From contig CAZTPJ010000088.1 of NCBI GenBank assembly GCA_964614515.1, forward strand, positions 1 to 13,019: a stretch of DNA of 13,019 bases, read 5' to 3'. Source of the stretch: CAZTPJ01 sp964614515 (GTDB lineage Bacteria > Planctomycetota > Phycisphaerae > Phycisphaerales > UBA1924). The translations under genes were made by a program, and so were the position numbers. The notes under the pieces were generated by a model. That model was given only the letters and a program-made list of their open reading frames with translations. It ran no database searches and had not been told where the DNA came from. The first letter of the stretch is position 1. Every line of letters begins with the position of its first letter. This document shows, in pieces, positions 6,701 through 12,218 of this stretch.

Positions 6701-8576
6701 GACCACGACCTCGGGCCAGCGTGGACAGGATGGCGAACTCGGCGGATTCGGCGAGCGCGGTGAAGATGGCGTGCTCGGGCCGGGCGCGGTCGTGCAGGCG
6801 ATGCCTGGGGCGGCGGGTGCGGCCGGGGACTCTGGCCAGCGCGGGGATCCGGGTCAGCGTGGCGGTGGAGGGATGAATGGATTTGGTGGCCTGCCCGGCG
6901 CATTGGGGGCGCATGGAGCGGGAGCGATCTGGCTGCGCGCGTGTCCGCATGAGAGTTCGATCTTCATTCCGGGCCAGGTGCGAGTGGATGCGGGGGTCGG
7001 CCCGGCGCCCGGCGGCGGCGGCGGTGGCGGCGGCTCGATCGTGACGCGATCACGGCGACTCGTGCACGACGGCGCGACATTGCAGGCCGACGGCGGCAAT
7101 GGCTCTGGCGGTGGCGGTGCGCCGGGGCGCATCATCCTCGAGGCGAAGTATCGATCGCACCTTCCCGCAGCGCTGCTTAGCGCGATGGGCGGGTTCGGCG
7201 CGGGGAACTTTGGCGGCTTCGGTGGCCCGGGTGGCGGACTTGGCGGCGCGGGTGGTGCGGCCGGCGATGGCGGACTTGGCGGTCAAAATGGTGGCGCTGG
7301 TGGCGCGGGTGGCGCGGCCGGGACGGATGGTCGAGTTGGACTCGGCGGCGCAGGCGGGGCGGGTGGCGCTGGCGGCGCTGGCGGCGCCGGCGGCGCGCCG
7401 GGGCCGTGCTTTGAAGTCACTGACAAGGTGACGCTCACAGGTCCGGGCAAGTATGTCATCACGCCCGGCAGGTGGACGCTCAACGGTGTGGTCACGGGAA
7501 CGACGTTCCCACAGGGCGGCCAGCAGAACGGTCCGGGCATGAGCATGGACACCACGAGTCTGCCGTCTGAGCCGAATGATTTCCATTACAAAGGCGATCG
7601 GTACATCGCGCCCGGTGGCAGCGAGACGGTGATCTCGGGTTGGTCGTGGTGGAGTCTCACGACGCCGCCGATCAACGGGAACTACCTTGAGAATTTCGTC
7701 CCGGCCGTGCCGATGCCGGGGACGACGGACGTGATGCTCAAGTACATGTGGGATCTGAATCCGATTGATCCCGTGCTTGAGGTGATTGTAAACGGGGCGT
7801 CGATTTACAAAGGCTCGTACATGGAGTTCGAGCCTGACGCGTTTGGCTTGATCTCGATCGGTTTCCGCGGCGGACCTGAGCATCTGGCGCGAATGTGGTT
7901 CGAGGATGATGACGCGGGTCAGTTGCCGCAGTTCGCGCAGGCGACGATTGGCGAGGGTCCGCTTGAGTACATCATGGGCATGATGGGCGACAACGACGTG
8001 GATCTGTATCGCATTCGGATCATCGATCCGACGTTCTTCCGCGCGTCGACGCGTTCGTATGTGGGTTGGGACACGCAGTTGTGGCTGTTCCTTCCGCTGG
8101 GGTTTGGCGTGACGCACAATGACGACACGCCAGGGATTGGCGGCCAGCACTCGACGATCACGGGGCAGTTCCTCGGACCGCCGGGCGAGTATCTGCTGGG
8201 CATCTCGCGGTACAACCGCGACGCGTTGAATCAACAGGGGTTCCCGATCTGGCAGTCTGCGCCGACGAACGTGGAGCGTCCGCCCGATGGTCCCGGCGCG
8301 CCGGGACCGCTGGCGAACTGGCAGGGCAACACGTTGGCCGCGGGGCCGTATGCGATTCGCCTGCGCGGGGCGGAGTTCTCACCGCCGCCGCTTCAGTGTT
8401 ACGCGGACTGCGATGGCGACACCGCGCTCACGATCCTCGACTTCCTGTGTTTCGGCAATGCGTTCGCGGCGAATGATCCGTATGCGTGCGACTGCGACCT
8501 GACCACCGGGCCGAAGGTGTGCGACATCTTCGATTTCCTGTGTTTCAGCAATGCGTTCGCGGCGGGGTGTCCGTAG
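3723..8576 (+). CDS. Giant secreted modular protein: ten 49-residue repeats, collagen-like/polyglycine region, PPC-like domain, C-terminal dockerin-like doublet
   Basis: A 1617-residue exported protein of unknown function. Residues 1-26 are a Sec signal peptide ending SSRA. Residues about 34-523 are ten tandem units of 48-50 residues, roughly VWxWxxxGxYLHVVGTT, then EIT, GG and a D-rich end. A Ca-site-like DDDRNLIPDNCQ follows. From about 594 to 1226 come beta-solenoid-like turns (near 594, 1068, 1105, 1136) separated by long glycine-rich stretches: Gly-X-Y triplets and an unbroken run of 17 Gly (977-993). Residues about 1226-1557 are globular; DNDVDLYRI (near 1423) to GEYLLGISRYN resembles a PPC (pre-peptidase C-terminal) domain. 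Residues 1559-1617 are a Cys-rich doublet (eight Cys) like planctomycete dockerin-type tails. The start is supported by GGAG at 3712. A surface or extracellular-matrix role is likely, but no enzymatic motif was seen. Confidence 0.9.
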   Translation: MFPSRMMNLALVSACVVALCAVSSRAQTASGTDVWAFNSEGVFLHRLGTTLTHEITSGGFPILDARGMVQSRDITRGPRSAVWMWTPSRFYLHAAASTTAVEITRSVGGSISGIRGVLVSDDDTTATTTSVWPWGGLGLYLHVVGTTTANEITRAGGGTLGDVLGAATACDKQSPTGSSVWAWTATNLWLHLVGTTEAVEITKTTGGALAGVQQVLGVHDDTSPTKTSVWIRANDGIYLHRVGTTTAVPITVGGSPISLPLGIAAGKDMTNPTESQVWFWNAAGVYVHVVTTTTAVEVRKAVGGAAIAGMQEITVPGDATSPLGGRAWMRGTGGVFAHVPATTTASEITLPGGGSIVPAEGMLHVLDGVSPACTSTFVWTPQGVFLHVFGTTSTVEIRTTVGNPIPLVQGAIRRLDATVAVGSRAYFWNGSDTYLHVVGTTTASALADPTPAPLSLIEHGEAACDATNAAMSTAWFGGATGLYVHTVASLTATPITKPTGAAIASVRGILVSLAGVDDDRNLIPDNCQAVGGAYVLGTGDVFNTDSLTVSSTRGLPGVRVRTRVESTPQGDVAVFNFPNLRIVGGVKAFGSRPLVIEVCEDMKITGSLLADPGEIGGGIGGGRGLGGAGGMGGFLAFNGGAGGNLGRGGNGGAGGRDGAHGLHGAHGSGGNGGIFGGNFPGGAGGPPLTRGFDGGNTATLPGDGVVGTKGGNGTLGGSGFPGRDGQSGRAGGRGKPGNPGARGGFGLDGDDGVDGGVGFGGSLGGAGGLGGNGGRGGAGGLGGNGGRGGWGNFDEGEGGDGGARSPNVGQGGQPAQVVGMRGSGGNSGRGGPPCVAGMDGSPGTPGTAGTRGADGTAGSAGDPGDDGTDGDGPGQRGARGDAGRRGLPGLPGQPGEFGLGGGNAAPRRGVITMPDLADRGLWGGGGGGGSGGGGGGGQAGQGGGGGGGGGGGGAAGGGGGGGGAGPSGSGGGGGGSGGGGGGGGGGGGGGGGGTTTSGQRGQDGELGGFGERGEDGVLGPGAVVQAMPGAAGAAGDSGQRGDPGQRGGGGMNGFGGLPGALGAHGAGAIWLRACPHESSIFIPGQVRVDAGVGPAPGGGGGGGGSIVTRSRRLVHDGATLQADGGNGSGGGGAPGRIILEAKYRSHLPAALLSAMGGFGAGNFGGFGGPGGGLGGAGGAAGDGGLGGQNGGAGGAGGAAGTDGRVGLGGAGGAGGAGGAGGAGGAPGPCFEVTDKVTLTGPGKYVITPGRWTLNGVVTGTTFPQGGQQNGPGMSMDTTSLPSEPNDFHYKGDRYIAPGGSETVISGWSWWSLTTPPINGNYLENFVPAVPMPGTTDVMLKYMWDLNPIDPVLEVIVNGASIYKGSYMEFEPDAFGLISIGFRGGPEHLARMWFEDDDAGQLPQFAQATIGEGPLEYIMGMMGDNDVDLYRIRIIDPTFFRASTRSYVGWDTQLWLFLPLGFGVTHNDDTPGIGGQHSTITGQFLGPPGEYLLGISRYNRDALNQQGFPIWQSAPTNVERPPDGPGAPGPLANWQGNTLAAGPYAIRLRGAEFSPPPLQCYADCDGDTALTILDFLCFGNAFAANDPYACDCDLTTGPKVCDIFDFLCFSNAFAAGCP
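3822..5292 (+). repeat. Tandem array of ten ~147-bp coding repeats
   Basis: Within the giant gene, ten degenerate units of 48-50 codons begin at Val/Ala/Thr-aromatic pairs (VWAF, VWMW, VWPW, VWAW, VWIR, VWFW, AWMR, TFVW, AYFW, AWFG). Most contain a recurring DNA string close to GGCACGACCACGGCC, coding GTTTA. The unit size suits a beta-propeller blade. Copies are diverged, so the array is not a recent duplication. Confidence 0.8.
6015..6086 (+). repeat. 36-bp tandem duplication in glycine-rich region
   Basis: Two adjacent in-frame 36-bp copies (6015-6050 and 6051-6086) encode the same dodecapeptide GAGGLGGNGGRG, with differences only at third codon positions. This suggests local slippage or duplication followed by synonymous drift. 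Confidence 0.8.
6485..6701 (+). repeat. Low-complexity GGT/GGC polyglycine tract
   Basis: Near-continuous GGN codons encode glycine interrupted by single Ser, Ala, Gln or Pro residues, ending in 17 uninterrupted Gly codons (6651-6701). Codons are mixed GGT, GGC and GGG rather than one repeated triplet. The complementary strand reads as an artefactual polyproline frame. A shorter tract lies near 7010-7032. Confidence 0.85.
8395..8573 (+). repeat. Duplicated dockerin-like coding unit at the 3' end
   Basis: Near-identical strings, with core CTGTGTTTC-(G/A)GC-AATGCGTTCGC, occur around 8446-8472 and 8538-8564. They encode DFLCFGNAFAA and DFLCFSNAFAA, the two halves of the C-terminal domain. The first half keeps DCDGD, and the second has DCDLTTGPKVCD. 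This is the internal duplication typical of dockerin-type EF-hand-like pairs. Confidence 0.7.
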
Positions 8577-8621
8577 GGAATTGGGTGAAGTCAAGGGGGC
8601 AAGGGCCTCATGTGGCACATG

Positions 8622-8657
8622 AAAGTGAGGCGCGGTCGGTCGGCCGCGCCTCACTTT
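8622..8657 (+). terminator. Strong hairpin terminator after the giant secreted protein
   Basis: Perfect 14-bp arms AAAGTGAGGCGCGG and CCGCGCCTCACTTT enclose an 8-nt loop, 45 bp after the stop codon. The A-rich 5' foot and TTT at the 3' foot fit an intrinsic, possibly bidirectional, terminator. It separates this gene from the HEPN module. Confidence 0.75.
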
Positions 8658-8702
8658 GGTTCTCGTGAGCGCTGGAAGTGCCGCCTTGCGGGGCAGAGGT
8701 CG

Positions 8703-8732
8703 TTCCGGTATCATCCGGCACTTTCCGGATGC
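8703..8732 (+). promoter_or_regulatory. Three helically phased TCCGG decamers upstream of HEPN module
   Basis: TTCCGGTATC, ATCCGGCACT and TTCCGGATGC follow one another with exact 10-bp periodicity, ending 16 bp before the HEPN start codon. The CATCCGG-cacttt-CCGGATG inverted repeat (8712-8731) is embedded in copies two and three. One-turn spacing places the repeats on one DNA face, as for a cooperatively binding regulator. Autoregulation by the downstream module is an inference. Confidence 0.45.
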
Positions 8733-8748
8733 CGGGACGGGCGCTGCC

Positions 8749-9165
8749 ATGAACCGAAGTGAACTCCAAAGTCTTGCCGATCATCGGGTCCAGGACGCCG
8801 AGGCGCTGCTTGGATCGGAACGATGGCAGGCGGCGTACTACCTGCTGGGATATGCCGTGGAGTGCGCGCTGAAGGCATGTGCAGCGCGGCGGTTTGGAGA
8901 ACATGAAGTACCGGATAAAAAAGTGGTCCTTGACTTCTACACGCATGATCTTGAGAAACTGCTCAACGTCGCTGAGCTCAAGTCGATGAAAGAGGATCGA
9001 GCCAAGGTGGATTCGGGTTTCAAGGTCAACTGGAGTATCGTGAACCAGTGGAGCGAGGCATCCCGCTATAATCTGGTCATCAGCAAGGCCGAGGCTCAGG
9101 ACATGTTCTCGGCGGTGAACGATCCAGCGTCAGGAGTCCTGTCGTGGCTGAGAACGGTGTGGTGA
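8749..9165 (+). CDS. HEPN-domain protein
   Basis: A 138-residue soluble protein of the HEPN fold. HEPN proteins are often RNases or partners in toxin-antitoxin and antiviral modules; its function here is not established. Seen: an N-terminal helix pair RVQDAEALLGSERWQAAYYLLGYAVECALKACAAR (13-47), the usual HEPN core, then YTHDLEKLL (64-72) matching the family's tHdl..Ll segment, and a late helix W101-SEASRYN. The classic catalytic RNxxxH was not found. R47-x4-H52 fits the spacing but lies at the end of the second helix, an unlikely site. The ATG at 8749 matches where I would expect the family to begin; the ribosome-binding site is weak and the frame stays open further upstream. It overlaps the next gene by 22 bp, implying co-translation and a shared task. 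Confidence 0.8.
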   Translation: MNRSELQSLADHRVQDAEALLGSERWQAAYYLLGYAVECALKACAARRFGEHEVPDKKVVLDFYTHDLEKLLNVAELKSMKEDRAKVDSGFKVNWSIVNQWSEASRYNLVISKAEAQDMFSAVNDPASGVLSWLRTVW

Positions 9166-9548
9166 AAGACCAGTTGACCGACGCCATGATTGAAGCCGGC
9201 GCCGCGTTGACGCGCAAACTCGATGAATTCGGTCTGGTGATCGACGCGGCCTTGTGGTTCTTCGAGCCGGAGATCAATGAGTGGCGGTTGATGATCGCGT
9301 CGCCCGATGTGTCCACAGTCGGCCCGCGGGCCGTGTACGAACGGATTCAAAGGGCTCTCGACGAGTTAGGACCCAAGGCGGCCGCGGCGCCGATGTCATC
9401 CATCGCGGTCTTGAACTCCGGCGATGATCTTGTGAAACGGCTGCGACTCGTTATGAAGACAGGCCCGGTCATCGCGCGGGTTCGCTTCTCGAAGAACGTC
9501 ATCCACGGGCGATTTGTCGATGATGCGCTCATCTATCGCGTTGCTTGA
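9144..9548 (+). CDS. Conserved-looking hypothetical protein, partner of HEPN gene
   Basis: A 134-residue soluble protein that I cannot assign to a named family. Seen: an N-terminal helix (6-30), then an alternating hydrophobic segment VIDAALWFFEPEINEWRLMIASP (32-54) that looks like two beta strands joined by an acidic turn. Next are helix GPRAVYERIQRALDEL (60-75), a strand with SSIAVLNSGDD (85-95), and a C-terminal basic segment RVRFSKNVIHGRFVDDALIYR (112-132). No nucleotidyltransferase GSxxxxxD motif, PIN acidic set, helix-turn-helix or membrane helix was found. It begins at GTG 9144 with AGGAG at 9132-9136, inside the 3' end of the HEPN gene, so translational coupling is likely. An antitoxin-like or cofactor role is a guess from context. 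Its 3' end overlaps convergent plsC by 16 bp. Confidence 0.7.
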   Translation: MAENGVVKDQLTDAMIEAGAALTRKLDEFGLVIDAALWFFEPEINEWRLMIASPDVSTVGPRAVYERIQRALDELGPKAAAAPMSSIAVLNSGDDLVKRLRLVMKTGPVIARVRFSKNVIHGRFVDDALIYRVA

Positions 9549-10300
9549 TCCCCCGGCCCCGGGGGCGGAAAGCGCCCGCGGGACCGCGAGCGCAGTTCAT
9601 CGCGCAGTTCGAGACGCATGGATTCGATGATCGTTGCGAGGCGATCGAGGCCTGCGTCGGCGCCGTCCTTCATCAGATCTGCGTGCGTGATGACCTGGCC
9701 GTATTTCACGCCGATTCGCCCGTGAAAATACTTTGGGCGTTTGGCGGTTCGCGGCCATGTGTCATACGCGCCTTCGAGCGCGACGGGCACGACGGGGCAG
9801 CCCGCGCGTTCGACGAGGACGGATGTGCCGCGCTTGAACGGCTGCATACGCCCGTCGCGAGATCGAGAACCCTCAGGGAAGATAAGCACGGCGTGTCCGG
9901 CCTTGAGTCTGCGCAGAATCTCCTTCATGGAGGTGAGACTCGAACCATCCTCGGGAATCGGGATCGCATTGAGCCACCGGATGACCCACGCAAGCCCGCG
10001 AACGCCGAAGAGTCCCTGCCGCGCGACATAGTGCAGTTGGCGTTGCCAGATGCCCATGCCGACAAGGGGGGGGTCGAGGTAGGACTGGTGATTGGCGACG
10101 AGGAGGATGGGGCCGTGGGCGGGGATGTTGCGCCCGCCGTGACATCTCGCGCGAAAGACGAGCGAGAGGATGGTGGCGAAGATGCAGTGACAGATGAAGT
10201 AGAAGGGGGCCTGAAGAATGGCCGGGGGTGCGTCACGTTGGGTGCGGGCGTCGCGTCGCATGGTGTCGCACTGACCAGTCGAACCAACGTGTCGCATCAT
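9533..10300 (-). CDS. plsC: 1-acyl-sn-glycerol-3-phosphate acyltransferase (PlsC family)
   Basis: Membrane-associated acyltransferase that in this family transfers an acyl chain to lysophosphatidic acid to make phosphatidic acid, the second acylation of phospholipid synthesis. Seen in 255 residues: a hydrophobic N-terminal segment (about 29-50), the catalytic HX4D motif NHQSYLDP (H71, D76), a substrate-binding block FPEGSRSRDG (141-150) followed by PFKRGTSVL (155-163), and CPVVPVALEG (168-177). All motif blocks are present and in order. The start ATG (10298-10300) overlaps the cmk stop in an ATGA junction; it has no clear Shine-Dalgarno, so re-initiation after cmk is likely. Met14 is an alternative start. 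The C-terminal tail is Arg/Pro-rich and runs past the convergent gene's stop. A paralogous lysophospholipid or ornithine-lipid acyltransferase is possible. Confidence 0.93.
   Translation of the reverse strand: MMRHVGSTGQCDTMRRDARTQRDAPPAILQAPFYFICHCIFATILSLVFRARCHGGRNIPAHGPILLVANHQSYLDPPLVGMGIWQRQLHYVARQGLFGVRGLAWVIRWLNAIPIPEDGSSLTSMKEILRRLKAGHAVLIFPEGSRSRDGRMQPFKRGTSVLVERAGCPVVPVALEGAYDTWPRTAKRPKYFHGRIGVKYGQVITHADLMKDGADAGLDRLATIIESMRLELRDELRSRSRGRFPPPGPGDQATR
9550..9565. terminator. GC-only hairpin at convergent gene ends
   Basis: CCCCCG-GCCC-CGGGGG sits 1 bp after the stop of the HEPN-partner gene and within the last codons of plsC on the other strand. It may terminate or slow transcription from the + strand. 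No T-run follows. Confidence 0.3.
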
Positions 10301-11064
10301 GGGGCGGCGATGCGCTGGCGGACGTGTCGTTCGAGGACATCGACGACCTGGTCAAAGGTGAGTGTGGAGGTGTCGATGCGAATGGCGTCGTCGGGGCAGG
10401 TCAATGGGCCGTCGACGCGGGATGAGTCGGAGCGGTCGCGCGTGAGGATTTCATCGAGGAGGTCGTTTTCGCTGACAGGCTGTCCGGCGTCGCGGAGTTG
10501 GGCGGTGCGCCGCGCGGCCCGCACGCGCGGGGCCGCATCAAGATAAAACTTCAGGGGTGCGGAGGGAAACACGACCGAACCCTGATCTCGCCCCTCGGTG
10601 ACGAGGCGCGGATGCTCGTGGGCGATGCGCCGTTGCCACGCGACCATGTATCGCCGAAGTTCAGAGTTGGCCGCGATGCGCGAGACGATGCCCGTCACAT
10701 CCGCGCTGCGAATCCGCTCGCCCATCGCCCGCCCCCCAGCCAGAATCGCCGGCGGATCGGTGGTCCAGTCGAAGCGGATGCCCGCGGCGAGCACGGCCTC
10801 GACCACGCGAGAATCCTCTGACGGGTTAATCCCATGATCGAGCACAATCGCGGCCGCGGCGCGATACATCGCGCCGGTGTCAAGAAAGTCCAGCCCGAGT
10901 CGCTTGGCGAGTTGGCGTGCGACGGAGGACTTGCCGGTTCCGGCGGGGCCGTCGATGGTGATGATGGTTGCGCCGGGCGGGAGTGGGACTTCGTGTGCGT
11001 GCGTGTCGTCGCGCGCGGTTTGGCGTTGCCTGGGGTTCGATTCGGACACGCTGACCCCCGTCAT
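10297..11064 (-). CDS. cmk: Cytidylate (CMP/dCMP) kinase
   Basis: Cytosolic kinase that phosphorylates CMP and dCMP with ATP for nucleotide and phospholipid precursor supply. Seen in 255 residues: Walker A GPAGTGKSS (39-47), the CMP-site motif DTGAMYRAAA (62-71), EGRDQGSVVFPSAPLKFYLDA (157-177; the usual form is GRDxGTVVFP, here Thr is Ser), and the lid/C-terminal block TRDRSDSSR...GPL..PDDAIRIDTS (208-233). Length is near the usual 220-230 plus an extra polar N-terminal tail of about 30 residues that is unlike the family. The start at 11064 is supported by GGGAGG (11075-11080) and by an ATGA overlap with the isomerase-like gene, but translation could begin later. In many bacteria cmk sits near lipid or ribosomal genes; here it pairs with plsC. 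Confidence 0.94.
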   Translation of the reverse strand: MTGVSVSESNPRQRQTARDDTHAHEVPLPPGATIITIDGPAGTGKSSVARQLAKRLGLDFLDTGAMYRAAAAIVLDHGINPSEDSRVVEAVLAAGIRFDWTTDPPAILAGGRAMGERIRSADVTGIVSRIAANSELRRYMVAWQRRIAHEHPRLVTEGRDQGSVVFPSAPLKFYLDAAPRVRAARRTAQLRDAGQPVSENDLLDEILTRDRSDSSRVDGPLTCPDDAIRIDTSTLTFDQVVDVLERHVRQRIAAP

Positions 11065-11900
11065 GACTTGCCGGCCTCCCTCGCGAGCGCCTCTTCGAGG
11101 CTGGTCTTGCTTCGCAACACTCCCAGTGTAGGGTCGCCCTTGCCGCGATAGTCGATCGCCAGCGTTCCGTCATAGCCGACCGACACGACGGCATCCACCA
11201 GCGGCTGAAGGTCATACCCCTTGTGAACTACCGGCTCATCAAAGTTGTCCGACGGCTTCCCGCCCGTGAGATCCGAGAATGCCACGGTGGAGGCACTCAC
11301 CACCGAAGCGTATGGAGTGAGGCGGCGCAGGTACGCGACGGGGTCTTTCCACTTCGCGGCCGCCTCGAAATCGGGAAACGTGCCGATGCGAAAGCCGCCG
11401 ACTTTCTTGAGCAGATCAGAGACTCGCTCTGGAGACTCGGTGAGACCCGGGCCGGGCGAAATGAGCAGGTTGAGTTCGAGTCGCTCGCCGATGCCCATGA
11501 TGGACTTGCAACGTTCAGCGCAGATCTCGAGCGTGTGAGGATCATCCGCGCCTGCGGTGGTGATCGCGGCGGCGTTGCACCCGAGGAGGTGCGCCGCCTG
11601 CATGACGCGTTTGGCGCGTTCTTCGGCCACGTCGCCGACAGCGCCATCATCCCCAAGCGGCTGCGGCTCGGATTCGATGAGCAGGATGCAGGCACAGCCG
11701 GCCTTGTCGGCACGTTCGCGGAGGGTCTCAAAGGCCGTGCGGTCCAGGCCCGCGAGCAGGTCGGTGGTGAGGTTGATGCCGCTGAGTCCAAGGCTTTGGC
11801 GGACATAGGCGGGCATGTCGTGCAGGATGAGCGACGGCTTGCGGCCTTTGGGTGGCCGGAGCATGGTCGCCAGCGAAGTTGCGGTGAGCGTGAGCATCAT
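11061..11900 (-). CDS. Sugar-phosphate isomerase/epimerase-like TIM-barrel protein
   Basis: A 279-residue protein of the xylose-isomerase-like TIM-barrel superfamily (AP-endonuclease 2 type), probably cytosolic; substrate unknown. Seen: barrel-like order of strands and helices, with FETLRERADKAGCACILLIES (57-77), RAKRVMQAAHLLGCNAAAITT (95-115), RLELNLLISPGPGLTESPERVSDLL (140-164), FRIGTFPDFEAA (170-181), and C-terminal VSVGYDGTLAIDYRGKGDP (239-257). Family members usually show Glu, Asp, His and Glu metal ligands. Here the strand that normally carries an acidic residue reads LLIS and the usual vHxKD strand reads VSASTVAF, so the metal site may be altered; D177 remains. The ATG at 11900 (or the adjacent 11897) was chosen by family start and because further upstream the frame runs antisense through groEL. 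It is first in the isomerase-cmk-plsC operon. Confidence 0.8.
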   Translation of the reverse strand: MMLTLTATSLATMLRPPKGRKPSLILHDMPAYVRQSLGLSGINLTTDLLAGLDRTAFETLRERADKAGCACILLIESEPQPLGDDGAVGDVAEERAKRVMQAAHLLGCNAAAITTAGADDPHTLEICAERCKSIMGIGERLELNLLISPGPGLTESPERVSDLLKKVGGFRIGTFPDFEAAAKWKDPVAYLRRLTPYASVVSASTVAFSDLTGGKPSDNFDEPVVHKGYDLQPLVDAVVSVGYDGTLAIDYRGKGDPTLGVLRSKTSLEEALAREAGKS

Positions 11901-12114
11901 GGGGTCAGGGGCGGACTGTACCACAACCGACGGCCCAACGCCATATGGGGGCGATATGATCGCATCTCGGCCGGAGTTTTGCCGGGGCGAGGTCGCCGAA
12001 TGATCTGCCAAGTCGGCAGTCGCCCGAGCGTGTCGGCGGCATGGTGACAGGCCCGTGACGGCCACAGTCCACCATCGGACGGTGGGATCGGGGTCGGAGG
12101 CTCGGCGGCCGATG

Positions 12115-12132
12115 GCACGGCGGTTGCCGTGC
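12115..12132. promoter_or_regulatory. Inverted repeat upstream of groEL
   Basis: GCACGGC-GGTT-GCCGTGC is a perfect 7-bp stem with a 4-nt loop, 89 bp before the groEL start and just upstream of a possible -10 box (TATGTT, 12141-12146). It could be an operator taking the place of CIRCE, or an RNA hairpin. Confidence 0.35.
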
Positions 12133-12207
12133 TTGAGGAGTATGTTAGTCCGCGCCGAACGAGTCGGCCGTGGGTCGGGCGCGGCGATCTGAACGAATTC
12201 GAGACCA

Positions 12208-12218
12208 GGAGAATCTCC
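12208..12218 (+). promoter_or_regulatory. Shine-Dalgarno of groEL within an inverted repeat
   Basis: The ribosome-binding site AGGAG (12207-12211) lies 10 nt before the groEL ATG and is part of GGAGA-A-TCTCC. As RNA, GGAG can pair with CTCC over a 3-nt loop and hide the site. A weak, heat-melting hairpin would suit a chaperone gene, but this is inference. Confidence 0.35.

Noticed and set aside
6485..6701. G-quadruplex control element
   Set aside because: G-runs are mostly GG from GGN codons with few GGG runs; coding for glycine explains the pattern.
6398..6706. Minus-strand frame rich in polyproline
   Set aside because: It is the antisense reading of GGN glycine codons in the giant gene; composition alone explains it, and it has no start context or domain.
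5797..6876. Long Ala/Arg-rich + frame inside the giant gene
   Set aside because: It is an out-of-frame shadow of GC-rich low-complexity coding sequence with no recognisable motif.
8889..8906. R-x4-H (R47 to H52) in the HEPN protein as an RNase active site
   Set aside because: The spacing fits, but it lies at the end of the second helix rather than at the usual catalytic position and lacks the RN pair, so I do not claim nuclease activity.
12132..12160. CTTGAG as a sigma32 -35 box for groEL
   Set aside because: No CCCCAT-like -10 follows at 13-17 bp, so a heat-shock sigma promoter is not supported.
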